A stretch of 64,000 bases of DNA, from NCBI GenBank assembly GCA_032158125.1, contig JASKOT010000014.1:62001-126000 (forward strand), written 5' to 3'. How positions within the stretch are numbered: the first letter of the stretch is position 1; each line of letters starts with the position of its first letter. Under the pieces are notes generated by a model. That model ran no database searches and had not been told where the DNA came from. It saw only the letters and a list, made by a program, of their open reading frames with translations. This stretch comes from Papiliotrema nemorosa. Taxonomy: Eukaryota; Basidiomycota; Tremellomycetes; Tremellales; Rhynchogastremaceae. Of this stretch, positions 11,457-22,867 are shown in pieces. A program made the position numbers and the translations under genes.

Positions 11457-12793
11457 ATGCTGCTCAGTGTTCTGCTACCTTTCACGGTATTGGCGGGCAC
11501 TCTCGCAGTTGATACTACTCAGTTCCTGCTCAAGCCTCCTCCAAACGTGACGGTCCTCTCGCCTGAAAAGGTCGAGCAGTGGGTAATCCCAGCTTGGTAT
11601 GCTGCGTGAGTCAGGACAAGCATGGAGTTCGACTGGAGCTGACGATCATAGTGGGGTGTATTGCTCCACCGCTTCGGTACTCGAATGGAGATGTGGTCGT
11701 GAGTTACTGCACATGCTCTTGACTTTCGCCTTCCTTGTCTTATGGGCTGGAAGCTGATCATAGCGCCATGCGAGCACCTTAGCAAGCCCAAGAAGATCAT
11801 TGCGGGCGGAGACGGGGGGCACGTATCTCGATGTGAGCCTTTCAATCCCGTTCCGAGCGCTTTGATACAGACCGAGAGACCGCGCAAAACCGCTTGAGTC
11901 CTTACGTGTTCGCAAGAGGCTCTCTGATCAGACAGACCTTGTGGCTACTCTTCCTTCCGACATCATGATCGTGTCTGTTTCCGGCACCAATGCTACCAAC
12001 TCAGCATCCATTGATATCGACCTAGACTTCAAGCTCACCGCGGCGGATAACGAGTGGTTCCCCCAATCCGAGCAGAAAGGCATTTTGCTTCATCAGGGCT
12101 TCTATGGTGCTTTCCAGCGTATCATCCCCGCTATCGAGGAGGAGGTCGCACAAGGAATCCAGGGCGGTGTGAAGAGTGTGATTGTGACTGGTCATTCACT
12201 CGGTGGGAGGATACGGGTCATGTCACTGCTGTAGACTGACAAGCAGGTGGTGCACTTGGCTACTTGGTGGGGACCTACCTCCAGTACAGACATAAAGAAG
12301 TCAAAGTCTACATACGAACCTTTGCCCCACCACGAGTCGGAAACAAGGTGAGTCACGGTAGACTACGCACTGCTCAAGCTCACGGCAGGCATGGGCTGAC
12401 TACGTCGATGACGCCGTAAGTGATTTGGGTCTCAGCTGATGCAGCTGACAGCAAGTTTGGGCTCCGAGCACAACACATGGTCAACTTTCGAGATACAGTA
12501 CCGCACGTCCCACCCCGAGATTGGGGATACTGGAGACCGTCTTTCGAAGTTTGGCAGCTTTACGACGACGAACACGGTCGACGATATTGGTTATGTGGCG
12601 GACAAGAAAATACAGATTGTTCAGACAAAATTTACAGTCGAGGAAGCGAGTTGATCCTCATGTCCAACTTCATCTTCCAATTTGGGGTACCTGAACATCT
12701 GGGTCCATACGTCAATGTGACGTGAGTGGGAACTGTGCGTTGTTCGAAGGGACTGATCGCAGGATGAACTCTGCCCTTTGCGCCGAGGAATGA
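11457..12793 (+). CDS. Secreted class 3 lipase
   Basis: Alpha/beta-hydrolase of the fungal lipase class 3 family, hydrolysing triglycerides outside the cell. A signal peptide begins MLLSVLLPFTVLAGTLA. The order is CSTASVLEWRCGPPCEHL, then GGDGG, VATLPSDIMIVSVSGTN, the nucleophile elbow GHSLGG, FAPPRVGNK, NFRDTVPHVPP (catalytic Asp) and EHLGPYVNVT (catalytic His). These are the expected triad positions for this family. In-phase splicing was checked at each junction: the intron between DYVDDA and FGLRAQHMVNF is 40 nt and ends GCAAG, and the last intron adds MNSALCAEE and the stop at 12793. The length, about 300 residues, is normal. No anchoring segment is seen, so it should be released. Confidence 0.85.
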
Positions 12794-13824
12794 ACATAGC
12801 TCATGTGATATGCGTAACAGACGCAACAGTTGTATTCAGAGGGAATCGGGATTTATGTATATAGATGATTAGGTCGACGAGTCACAGGGGCCCATGGTGG
12901 AATTGGACGATTCTATGCATTAATGTATGAATAAACGTATACATAAAAAGCTTTGCGATGTCTGCCGCCTTCAAAACGCTTTCCCACGCTGACCTTTAGT
13001 GGAGGTCAGCCACGATAGAGACGAGAGATTGCGCTCTGCGAAGAGGACAAAAGGTCGAACAGAGTTCGACCCGGTCAATGTAGCCGTCTAGTTTATCCCG
13101 CCCGATGTGGGTGATCACAAGATCGGTGGGAAGATAAAAACGGCGAAGAGGAGGGGGGTCATCAGCATGTTCGAGCATGAGTTGGTCACCGGCTGAGTCA
13201 GTATACAGCCAAGAGACATACCAGACAGAGTGCATGTGGGACCATTGTACAGTATACAACGGGACATGGTGTTTCTCTCATATGGCCGGAGGGAGAGATT
13301 ACGAGGCGCAGAGAAACATATCGGAGGATGGGACCGAAATTTGAGCCTCCCCATACAACATACAAAGCACGGTAAAAAGGCCAAGCTGTCCTGCGGGGCG
13401 CACTCTATCCTTTCCCCATACGAGATGAGTACGGGATAGATAGATTCTAGCCTAACATATGTCGAGTTTCTTCCGCGTGTCACTGCGCCTGTACCTTTTA
13501 TCGTGAGAGTCGAGGATGAGGTGAGTATAGTAATACGGCTAGAAGTAGAGGCATGGAATGAAGAGAAGACAGCTGCCGTCTCGCAGAAATTGGGCGAGAG
13601 GTGGGAAGGGGATGAGATGGGATAAAATGGGAGAAAATAAATAGGGTTGAGAATAATCGCGTGGGGGGGGGACGTGCGCGTGTCACAAGCGTTGACGGGG
13701 CATGATGCTGTGAAGCCGGGAACAAGGTCGGTCGTTCCTTCTGCATTCAAGCCATCCTTATACCTCTTTGCGACCGTTTAACGACCTTTTCCGGGATCAC
13801 TGACGACTAGATAGACGTAGCACA
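12794..13824. other. Intergenic region between lipase and tropomyosin
   Basis: A minus-strand open frame at 13115-13750 (211 codons) lies here, but it has no domain, signal or splice context and I do not count it as a gene. The last 200 bp are the tropomyosin promoter and leader. Confidence 0.4.
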
Positions 13825-14786
13825 ATGGTGAGTTCATCTCCAGATCATCCCATCATTCCCCCTTCTCCCTCCCCTTCCCGCCTGGTCCACCTCTCGCCGC
13901 CCGAATACCCTTTTGTTCTCTGCTGATTATCCCATAGGACAAGATCAAGGAAGTGCGTAGCGTGGCAAATGTTGCGGAGCTGGATCACTGACAGAGTAGC
14001 GATTCGTTGTCCTCGGACAGAAGATTGAGGCTGCTGAAGGACGGGCTGAGGTTGCCGAGGCTGAGAACAAGAAGGTGAGTCATACACCTTTCCCATCCGG
14101 GCCAAAGCTGATCCGGCCTTTCTCTTCCCCAATGATCACTCTACCTCTTCTCTGACATTTCTGCGCATTCTGTATCCTTCTTCTTCTCACTCTGTCGACT
14201 ATCCCTTCACTATCTATGCTTTGACACTACCCAATCAATAACAGCTCAACCAAACCCTCCTCGAGCGAGATCAAGAGATTGCCTCTTTACAACACAAACT
14301 CCAGATCGCTGAAGGAGAGATCGAAAAGGCCGAAGAGAAGGCTAAACAACTCAAATCGGCAGCTGAAGAGGGTGATTCCCACAAGACGACGGGGGAGAAC
14401 TTGTCCCGAAAAGTTCAATTGCTCGAGGAAGAGCTTGATGCTGCTGAGAAGAACCTGCGAGAGACCACCGAGAAGTGGGTTGTTTTTCTGGTCGTACGAT
14501 ATGGAGCTCGGCGTTGACGTCCAGACTGCGCCAGGTCGATGTGAAGGCTGAGCACTTTGAGCGACAAGTCTCGCGAATCGAGCAAGAGCGAGACGAGTGG
14601 GAACGAAAGCACGGCGTGAGTGACTCCGTCGCGCATCATAATGGTTGTCGCTGACGTGTCTACAGGAGGCGGTCGAGAAATACCAACAGTCAAAGAAGGA
14701 GTTGGACGAGGTTGTGGCGCAAATGGAGAGCTTGGTGAGTTTAGCCACTGATCAGTGACCATAAGATCGCTGACGGAACTCAGTAA
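13825..14786 (+). CDS. TPM1: Tropomyosin
   Basis: Coiled-coil dimer that coats and stabilises actin filaments, needed for actin cables and the cytokinetic ring. The protein is about 161 residues, the fungal size. It begins MDKIKE, continues IEAAEGRAEVAEAENKK and ERDQEIASLQHKLQIAEGEI, then RKVQLLEEELDAAEKNLRET, LRQVDVKAEHFERQV and IEQERDEWERKHGEAVEKYQ, ending VVAQMESL. Heptad repeats run through the whole length. The gene structure is unusual. The coding part of exon 1 is just the ATG (13825-13827), and the stop TAA (14784-14786) directly follows the acceptor of the last intron, so start and stop codons are both isolated on their own exons. CDC8/TPM1 are the yeast equivalents. Confidence 0.9.
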
Positions 14787-15362
14787 TCGATACGACTGGA
14801 CTCATGATCATTCTTTTCCTTCCTCCTTGTTTCAACGTCTCGCAGAGATTTCATGCACCCATGATTCCCTACCCATTTGCGTAACATACATCCAAGGCTT
14901 TCACATATACACCGCAATGTGTGCCTACTCTATGGTGAAGATGCGATGTCATGCCTGGAGAGGACCCTGCCAACCGAGTTTCTCTACGAACATGGGGACA
15001 ACGTTGTATTGCTCTGCAAATCAGCGACGTCTCTCGACATCATGGTTGACACCTACCTCCACCGTACGATACCAAGACTCGATACAGCAAGGCCAGCACA
15101 AGCGCCAACAGGGGCCACTTGATGGCGAGCAACAGGTCTAGCTCGTTAGCTCTTAATGAAGATCCGGGCATACGCATATCACCGACCTTTTATTTGAATC
15201 GAATTTGAGCCTCCGCCTCGCCACAAGTCCATGTTCTTGTCCACGTGTTGCGGGTAGAATGCGTCTCGCTTGACGTTTCTTTGAAGGAAGTCGTGACTAG
15301 GTATGTGGCTGTTTGATCAGTCTCCAACTTGCTTTCTCGAAACGCAAGGGTGGACAGACGCA
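14787..15362. other. Convergent 3' region between tropomyosin and a minus-strand gene
   Basis: Only 3' UTR-like sequence is expected here; the short open frames have no features. Confidence 0.4.
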
Positions 15363-16557
15363 CTAGACGGCCAGACTGGGTGTGGTGTATGCTCTCATGA
15401 GACTCGTCACTGCTGCTCGGGACAATGGTCGGACGTAGTCATGCTCTGACCGTCAGTCAAAGCTGGAGTACCTCTTGGGACCAGATGACTGACCGTACTC
15501 TTCCACTCCGAATTCTACCTTTTCTATTCCGACCTCGACTTCCTACTTCATAAGCCTGTTTCCGACGCCTGTAGACCCAGACGAGACGGAGCACTGGAGC
15601 TCTCCCCGAGGTGACTCACCCCGGCTTGTATAAAGTCCTCGCCTCGTTCCACATCCTCAATCTCGACGATCTTTGCTTGATCTCTGGCCGAGACGAGCGG
15701 TGCAAAGTCGGAATTATCATTAAAGGTCATTCGTAACCAAGGGACATCCTTTGTTATCCTCTTTTGAGATTCTGGGTCCGTATCTGTAGAAACGTAGAGT
15801 ACAGCCGCGACCTGGTAGTGAGTTTTCAGTCTGGTCTACAAAGCATAGGCCAGTAGGTGGATCATGTTGCCCGATATAGAAAGAGCGAGGGCGGACATAC
15901 CTTGATGTGTTTCAGGGCGAGCGAGGTCAGACTCTGACCCGTCAGCTTGACCAGAAGCATTTGGAGTCGGACCAACGTGCTTTATGCAGATCCTTCAGAT
16001 TATCTAACCATCAGCCAAGCTCAGACTACGACAGGAAGGAACGATTATTTGTGTAATGGACTGGGTTGCGAACATGGTAACTCACGTGAACCCTGTTCTG
16101 ACCCTGCATAGAGGATCAACACTTCTGCATTTCGAAAGTATCGATTGGAATCCAATATAGGATGTCCATTCGGATCTTCCAGGCGTAACCTACATCTCAG
16201 CCCCCGGCCTTGCAACATCACCTCGGTATGTGGCCGGTGATCCCTGGGCGAGGTCGACAATGAACTCACCTTCGAAGAAGCGGGTCGGCGCTGTTGTATA
16301 GTGCTGAAAGACCTATCAGCTCATCAGGTACGTCAAGTCCGCCCATATTAACGCGAGCAGAAGATTTAGGAGAAGTGATATGAATAGGTCAACTGGTCGT
16401 TGACGATTGTTTTGACTTCGTCGACTGTTGGACCTCGAAAGCCGAATGATGTGGAGGCCGCCGGTCATTCAGTCTTGGCGACTACCACTCGAATAACCGT
16501 CAAACAACGGTTGGACGGCGTCTCTTTTGGGCAGAGCACACTTTCAGGCTGCGACAT
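15363..16557 (-). CDS. Possible thioredoxin-fold protein (nucleoredoxin-like)
   Basis: Not firmly identified. Exon 1 starts MSQPESVLCPKETPSNRC at 16557. Later exons read RLRLEDPNGHPILDSNRYF followed by AEVLILYAGSEQGS. A further exon gives VAAVLYVSTDTDPESQKR then ITKDVPWLRMTFND, and the last exons read EVEVGIEKVEFGVEEY and HDYVRPLSRAAV, ending PSLAV at 15363. The pattern of a strand (VLYVSTD), a charged loop and PWL resembles the middle of nucleoredoxin/tryparedoxin-type domains. I could not find the WCPPC-type redox motif at the expected place, and the exon around 15925-16010 does not join cleanly in phase. Redox activity is therefore not supported. The start lies only about 40 bp from the 3' end of the upstream MED5 gene. 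Confidence 0.4.
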
Positions 16558-16598
16558 GGAAGTCTAGATGCATGCAACGGATGCCTAGATGGGAAATC

Positions 16599-19500
16599 TC
16601 AAGGCTGGGCATCTGACAAATCACCCAGCTTAGACCACCTATTGCGCAACTCCTCGTCCCCTCCCAATCCACTGATCAACGCATCAAGCGCAGCCCTGTC
16701 TTTGGCTTCAATCTCCCTCAAGCCTCGGTGCAGCTTGAAAGACTGCTTTGGAGCCGGCGGCGACTTGCTCGGGCGAGCGCGTTGATACGACAGCTCGTCG
16801 ATCAATTCAGCCAACAATGACTCGGCGGAAGTAGGATCAAGGACAGCAGTGACGAGCAAAGTCTGCTTGGTTACCCTGCACAGCGCTGCGACAGCTATCA
16901 CAGTGTTTGAGCCGGGATCCGTGAGCCGAGTTTCGTCGAGCAAGGCAGGAATACTTTCCCCAAACAAGCGGTTCGAAAGGGGCCGACCGAGACTGGCAGT
17001 CTTTTGAGCCAACAGCATCCCCATCAAATGAGTGAAGCTGTCCTGAGGGAGCGGTATCGATGATCCTTCCAGAACTTCCTCCAATATCGTTTGCATTGTC
17101 GACATGGGTCCAACCCGGCGCAAAGAGCGTTCCATCGCGTCGCAGAGCGAAGATGACCAGGTCGGCGGGGCCAATTCAAGAGCTTTGACGGCCCGAAGCT
17201 CTTGCTTGAGCCCATCTGTCGGCGTGACGGCTAGGATTAGCACAGGAAACGGTCACCGTATAACATACTAGGAGATGCGGTAACGTCCAACGATGACAAT
17301 TTTTGTTTCACAGCGTTGACGTCGAATGACGAGGCTTGAATTACCGGCCCGAGTCCTGATGAGCTCTCGAGCAGATCCGCAATGGCACGACCGTGAATGC
17401 GTAGTATCGTATCGGGGAACGAAGAGCTCAATATGATATCTTGCAGCACGCTGAGGTATGGTCCAGATATAGGTCTGTGTAGTCAGGCATTTGATAATGT
17501 TCTTCAGGTCTCTCGTACACATACCCATTACGTTGTACCTCTCCAGCAAGCCAGCCCACGATCCCTGTGAGGCTCCAGCTCAGGAGTGGCTGCGAAAAGT
17601 ATGAAAGACCGCTGTGAAGAGTTTCGGTGTCGAGTTGTCCTGTTGCAGTCGCGAGGATGGCCTGCTGGATGACGCTAGGTGACAAGCGGTAGAAATCAGC
17701 CGGCGAGGTAGCCAGGATGATGTCGTCGTCGATTCCCTCTGACCCGAACAAGGCCTTGATCCACCCGTTAACGCAGGATCGGCGAGAATCATCTAAGTCG
17801 GCAAGACTTGTGGCGCGTCGTGCATCCTGAAGAAGAGGATGAAGAGGGAGCTAAGAGTCAGCAAATGCTCACTCTACCAGGATAGATGCTGACCTTGAAG
17901 TGGTGTATGAACCCCTCGGCAAATATCGCGCCTTCTCCGAATCTTGATTTACTATCTTGTGGATTTTCGGCTCGCAGGGCTGGGTCATCTGGAAAGTCGA
18001 GCAGCTGACTCGCGATAATCTCCATCCACGAGGCAGGGTTGATACAGGCACCAATAGAGGCAAGTAAACTCGGTTCGTGGGTCAAGTTGACCAACAATCC
18101 CTCCATCGCTTGGGCCTGCGGACATGCTTTGATGATCTGCGGTATCAGCGACAAGTCGAGCTGCCGGGGAAGGGCGCTCACGTCAAATGTCTCTTTAGCC
18201 ACCGTTTGAGCAGCTCCAGGAGCATAGGCGATGATATGGGACAGCGCTCTGAGATGGGTTCTCGGTGCTGAGGCGATGCGAGCCTGAAAAATATGAGCTC
18301 TGACTTCTTCAGAATACAGCGAACACACGACTAGAGATTCCCCAGGATCCGTCGATGGTATCAACATCCCAGGTAGGATCGCAGAGGCATCGGGGCGTTG
18401 AAGCAGACCGAGGTGTAGAAGCCGCTGTATCAACGTCACCTGCAGTGAACACAACATCCTGATAGTCAGCGACCTCGAGAAGAGAGCCTGAAGTGCCATA
18501 CCATCCATCAGGCTGAGAGAAGCCGCCGGCTTCGTCGTCACTTTCAGCCTGCTGCGATAATTTCTGTGATGTGGACGATATCCAGGTATTACACGATGAC
18601 AAGCTGTCCTTCTCTGCTTCAAAAGCGGAGACCAGATTGTCCTTCAAATTGTCCTACCCATCAGATGAAATGGTCACAAGCACGAGAATCTACTCACGGG
18701 ATAGATCCAATCATCCGTTGAGTTCTCCTTCCACCATTTCAGCAGGACGGGCAACCTTTCTGTAACAAAGAGCCATCTTGCCGCCTTTTCCTCTGGCGGG
18801 ACAGCATCAATCTGGCTCATGGCTACTCGTAAAAGGTGTTGCAGGAAAGTGGCCGCATCCGACGCAAGGTACGGTCCGAGTCTCAGCAATGCAAGATGGT
18901 TGTCTGGGGGTATCTGCATGGAAGAGTCCGAGGTCGTCCACCGATCTGAGCGAATGATCCATGCGAGCTGCAATGAAAGTGAGTGTTGTATCGGGACTTG
19001 GGATATGAAGGTTGGCAATATTGGAGTAGGTATGATCTCTGCCTCGTGCAAAGCCCCTATGACTGCCTTTGAAGATTGGAAAAAGGGCGCCGAGATGGGA
19101 TTTTGAGGTATCGGCGGGTGAGGTAGAGGTGGGGGATTGTCGGTGAGTTGTAGCTGATTCGCATCCTGCGATACCGCCAGATCCGCCATCAACCCACTCA
19201 GGCAGTTCCTCAGCGGGACCGAAATAGCCTCTGGAAGACTCTGAAAGAGACCTCCTGCTTCCAGTCCGACGTCGAGGGGAGGAGCAGGATAAGGTTGTAG
19301 CGATATCAACAATCGGCTGACCAGAGCCAACACCGGGCCCGGAGCAGGGTTGGGGTGGGAGCTCGTACATCGCCGAATGAGAGGTAGCAGGAGAGCGAGG
19401 GTGGAAGTTGAAGTCGAAGGTGGCTGCGCGGATGCGGATGTACCAACATCAGGGATATCGGTCAGAGTGGAAGGACGGACCAGAGTTGCAGGCAATGTTA

Positions 19501-19949
19501 CGGTGTCAGAAGGGATATTGGTTCCTATCAGCGTCGATAGGGATACTAGAAGGGAAGGTGAGAGCTGTTTGTTGTCGGATATGAGGAATAATAAATGGGT
19601 GAGCAAGGTCTGAGCGGAAAGTATCGAGGTCGTGACCAGTTGCGAGAGGTATCCTAAAAGAAGTGCCGGAGGGGATTGGGAGTACGAGATGAGCTGCGAC
19701 AGCATCGCAGCTGGTATTTTAGCACTTCTGTTTGGCTTCAGAGCACTTTGAGACTCACTTGCGACCTCGTCTTCGCAATTTTGGCCGGTTAGATCTTTCT
19801 GGGCGAGCCATGTCGTCAGAAGTCTGGCGAACTGCGATAATGATCAGTTTCATCCAGTCATTGAAGGCCCTGCTGACCTTGTTCGCTGGGACAGCTCGTG
19901 CACAAGCTCGAGCGATGAGCTGAGAGAGATCGATGTTCTCCCCTGCCAT
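16599..19949 (-). CDS. MED5: Mediator complex subunit 5
   Basis: Tail-module subunit of the Mediator coactivator of RNA polymerase II, acting in the nucleus. The first exon reads MAGENIDLSQLIARACARAV, then FARLLTTWLAQKDLTG. A long exon follows with LLLGYLSQLVTTSILSAQTL, the N-terminal signature of fungal Med5. The rest, about 1000 residues in total, is helical, leucine-rich and without other domains, ending KLGDLSDAQP. The length fits the family. Exons run 19949-19755, 19705-18674 and onward with short introns. The assignment rests on the N-terminal region and the size; the remainder is poorly conserved in this family. Other helical-repeat scaffolds remain possible. Confidence 0.65.
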
Positions 19950-20603
19950 TGTGCGCTTTGCCCTAGGTGACTCCGTGTACCTATGAATGATACAGAGAAG
20001 GACAGACAGCTACTTCGGTGAGATGAAACACAACATTGACGGAGTCGAGGCAATCTCCGCGGTCCATTCTCACCAGATTGCCTTCTCTGCCTACTATTCT
20101 TTCCAAACCGTCGCTTGCATGCAGGATCCAGAACAGAGTCGTATCTGTACCGACGAAGAGGGAGGTGTATAAGCTGCATCTTCATCCTGGATCCGTCTTT
20201 CGGCCTCGCACGGTCCGACTGTATCTGCTCTTTACACTCGAATTGTCTTCCACCCCGAAGCCCGACAGACTTCAAGTTGTACACGGTCTCACCTTTGCCC
20301 GCAAAGGATTGAGGACCTCTTGCATACCGATGCTTGGCATGGAATCGTCTTCTACAACCTAACTGGACCGCTTCATGCGGGAAACCAGACGTATGGCTCA
20401 AAGGCTTGGCAAATATCGTTCGGGTCCTCGAATGGCTTCAAATTTCTGCTGATGCCTGATAAATTTCACTCATGCTCGAGATACAGACTGACAAGTATAA
20501 GAGAACAGGAAGATAGCTCGACGATGCACCTCACTTTACCCGCACCTACTCATCTAGTCGTTCTTTTTGACCAGACGCAGAATCTGCTCGTACGAATCGC
20601 AAC
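19950..20603. other. Divergent promoter region
   Basis: It separates MED5 (-) from the secreted repeat protein (+). A TATAAG lies at 20496-20501, about 100 bp before the ATG at 20604. A 183-codon minus-strand frame at 19850-20401 overlaps MED5 exon 1 and has no features. Confidence 0.4.
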
Positions 20604-21342
20604 ATGAAGCAAACCTCTATCATCCTCCTTTCCCTCGCGGTTTCAGCTTCGGCTCTTGCCGCTCCCCAACCTACACCTTTCGCCGAGATTACCAAACGTC
20701 AGACAGCCTCAGGCAGTGTGTCGATCCCCCCTCCTCCGGCCGAGTCGACGGGATGTACGCTTCATATCGACCACTACCACTGCGAGGGTCCCGCTTCTGG
20801 AGCCATGGCTGCCTCTGGCACCGTCTCGGTTCCTCCTCCACCCGCAGAATCAACTGGATGCGTCCTTCACGACGATCATTACCATTGCGAGGGCCCAGCT
20901 ACCGGCCATTCGGCGACCGACGACGACCACGATCACGATACCGACGACCATGACCACGCCGCTACCGGTAGCGCTTCGATCCCTCCTCCTCCTGCCGAGT
21001 CGACCGGCTGCGTTTTACACATTGATCATTACCACTGTGATGGCCCAGCTTCTTCTGGCGCGGTTGGCGTTTCCTCCAGTGGCGTCACAGCGACTCAGGC
21101 GCGAGATGCCGTATCCACCTCTGCCCCTGTATCCGGTTCCACCTCCATTGCGTGAGTCGACTGATTGATTCCCTGATTACACACGGACCGTACTGATGTT
21201 GCGCAGTGCGTCCGTGTCTGCCGCCGCCGCGCAGAGCAGCGGAGCAGCCGTGTCTGGCATGATTCTGCCCTCGACAGTCTCTTTCAGTTTGGCAATGGGC
21301 ATCGCAGGGATGATCGCGGGTGTCGGGCGCCTCCTCATGTAG
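20604..21342 (+). CDS. Secreted, probably GPI-anchored Cys/His/Asp repeat protein
   Basis: Function unknown; extracellular metal binding is inferred. Residues 1-19 form a signal peptide (MKQTSIILLSLAVSASALA), and a dibasic KR at 31-32 could be a Kex2 site. Three near-identical repeats follow at about residues 37-63, 72-98 and 122-148. Each has a PPPPAESTGC linker and then a Cys-x-Leu-His-x-Asp-His-Tyr-His-Cys-x-Gly-Pro block. Between repeats 2 and 3 is an Asp/His-rich run (DDDHDHDTDDHDH). The C-terminal part is Ser/Ala-rich and ends, after one intron (21153-21208), in a hydrophobic stretch that looks like a GPI-attachment signal. Fungal zinc-handling proteins carry comparable Cys-His blocks, which suggests Zn or Cu binding. 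About 230 residues in total. Confidence 0.75.
20712..21047 (+). repeat. Three-copy in-frame coding repeat
   Basis: Copies lie at 20712-20792, 20817-20897 and 20967-21047, each 81 nt and in frame. Each encodes the PPPPAESTGC linker plus the Cys/His block. The spacer is 24 nt between copies 1 and 2 and 69 nt between copies 2 and 3; the longer one carries the Asp/His run. Confidence 0.85.
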
Positions 21343-21654
21343 GGAGGACAAACATCATCAACAGATCGCCCCGGGCGTTGATGTCGTTCTGGGCGCCTTG
21401 TGCCACGCTCATAACATGCAGTAGTGTATTTCGCTGAAAATGAGGTCCCCTCATGTGACGGACGTCCGATCAACACGGACGACCATGACGCCCGCGATGG
21501 GCCTTCCATGAAAGGAGTCTTGAGAATGAAACCTGCTTGAGCCGCTGATCACCACTCATATAAATAGCCAAGAGCCCATGGGCAACCCACAACGCTTCCA
21601 CAGTGTACCTATACTTACGTCCAACGTCATACAGTATTCTAGTACAGGCTTCAG

Positions 21655-22332
21655 ATGTCGACTGCCTCGGATCATGCCTCTTCCCAACCCAGACTCAGGT
21701 CACACACTGACAAAGCATCCTTCATGCAAGCTCCTTCATCCCCTGGGCTAACGAACGACATAGACAGAGATAGCTGTATGGCGTGGAATCTCTAGCGATG
21801 CAAGACTATCCAGAGCTCCCTTACCGCTGCACAAGGTCATCTTTCCACCATTATCACCACTTGTCTCAAACCCCTAGACAAATATCAGAAGGCACTGGGG
21901 GCTTCGACAAAAAAGTCTCTCAGGAGTCAGGCGGGCAGAAAAGATGATGCCCATACTGCATTTTGCTTGGTTTTAAACACAGCCGCCACAGGCAAGCAGT
22001 TCAAGAAGTCCAAGAGCAAAATCCTCGAGGATTCCTCTGAAGACCGTCACGAGCGGGTTGTCGAATCTTGGGGAGTTGAAAAGGGAACTTCCCCCAAATG
22101 TATCTGTCATCAAAGCTCGGAAGATGTATTGAGCTGGGACGACTTTGTGGCGAGTGTGGCTGCCTCTAAGGCGATCGAGTCTGCTACTCTCGCAACTGCA
22201 ACACTCAGAGAGAGAGAGGACCAGCCAAAAGACAGAGAAGATGTCCTGGATCTTGGGTCTGAGGAAGATTGGGAAGCGCTAGCCGACAGGGCAGATGAGG
22301 AGGATGCAGCGAAAGGCAATGGCGTGGTCTAA
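21655..22332 (+). CDS. Hypothetical protein, 5' structure unresolved
   Basis: Not recognised. From 21796 to 22332 one frame stays open and reads like real protein: LTAAQGHLSTIITTCLKPLD, KSKILEDSSEDRHERVVESW and a helical acidic end finishing AAKGNGVV. No ATG lies in this part. Upstream, the same frame continues to an ATG at 21655 (MSTASDHASSQPRLRS) but is interrupted by TAG at 21793-21795. I found no canonical intron that removes the stop while keeping phase. The options are a non-canonical or longer intron, a start further upstream in another frame, or a recently disabled gene. Confidence 0.4.
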
Positions 22333-22867
22333 GCAGTACTCATGCTGTAGTAGGCCTGCATGACGATAGTGATCGTTGCGACCCAGGGACTTGAACAGTC
22401 TCTTGGCGGAGGCGCTGTCTCAGAGCTTGGTCAAAGGAGGTTGACACACGCCGCGGTCTTCGCTTGCAACCTCCTATGGCAGATTGCGATGAATGTACTC
22501 CTGAAACAGACGTGTTGGGAGCCGCGCAACGGGTCTGTGCCGCTCAACCGCAGTCGTCCCAGATCTACCGTACCTGGATAGTGTAGTACGCTCATTTGGA
22601 CGTTGAGAGCTCATTTTGGCCCACATCGTCGTCGTATCCTTGAGCTGGAAGGAACTCCACCCACAAGACAAGATTGTCTCCCCTGTGGTCCCAGGCCTGA
22701 TCATGGCAAACTCACCCTCACCCAGTGAGATCCCCAGCGGAGAAGCAGCGATACTCTCGTTAGCTGTAAATGTCCATACATACAATGTGTGCATGCGATG
22801 CTGTTCATTGTCCGTTCCCGCACGACAACACTCGTCTGTACCGACACACCCCCGCCGCCGCGCCATT
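22333..22867. other. Convergent intergenic region
   Basis: It lies between the unresolved plus-strand gene and the end of the phosphoesterase gene. No gene seen. Confidence 0.4.

Noticed and set aside
12439..12654. Alternative lipase frame (GSEHNTWSTFE)
   Set aside because: The other frame carries the catalytic NFRDTVPHVPP and EHLGPY motifs and joins in phase through a 40-nt intron.
13115..13750. 211-codon minus-strand frame upstream of tropomyosin
   Set aside because: No domain, signal or splice context, composition is pyrimidine-driven, and it covers the tropomyosin promoter.
19850..20401. 183-codon minus-strand frame
   Set aside because: Overlaps MED5 exon 1 in another frame and extends into the divergent promoter; no features.
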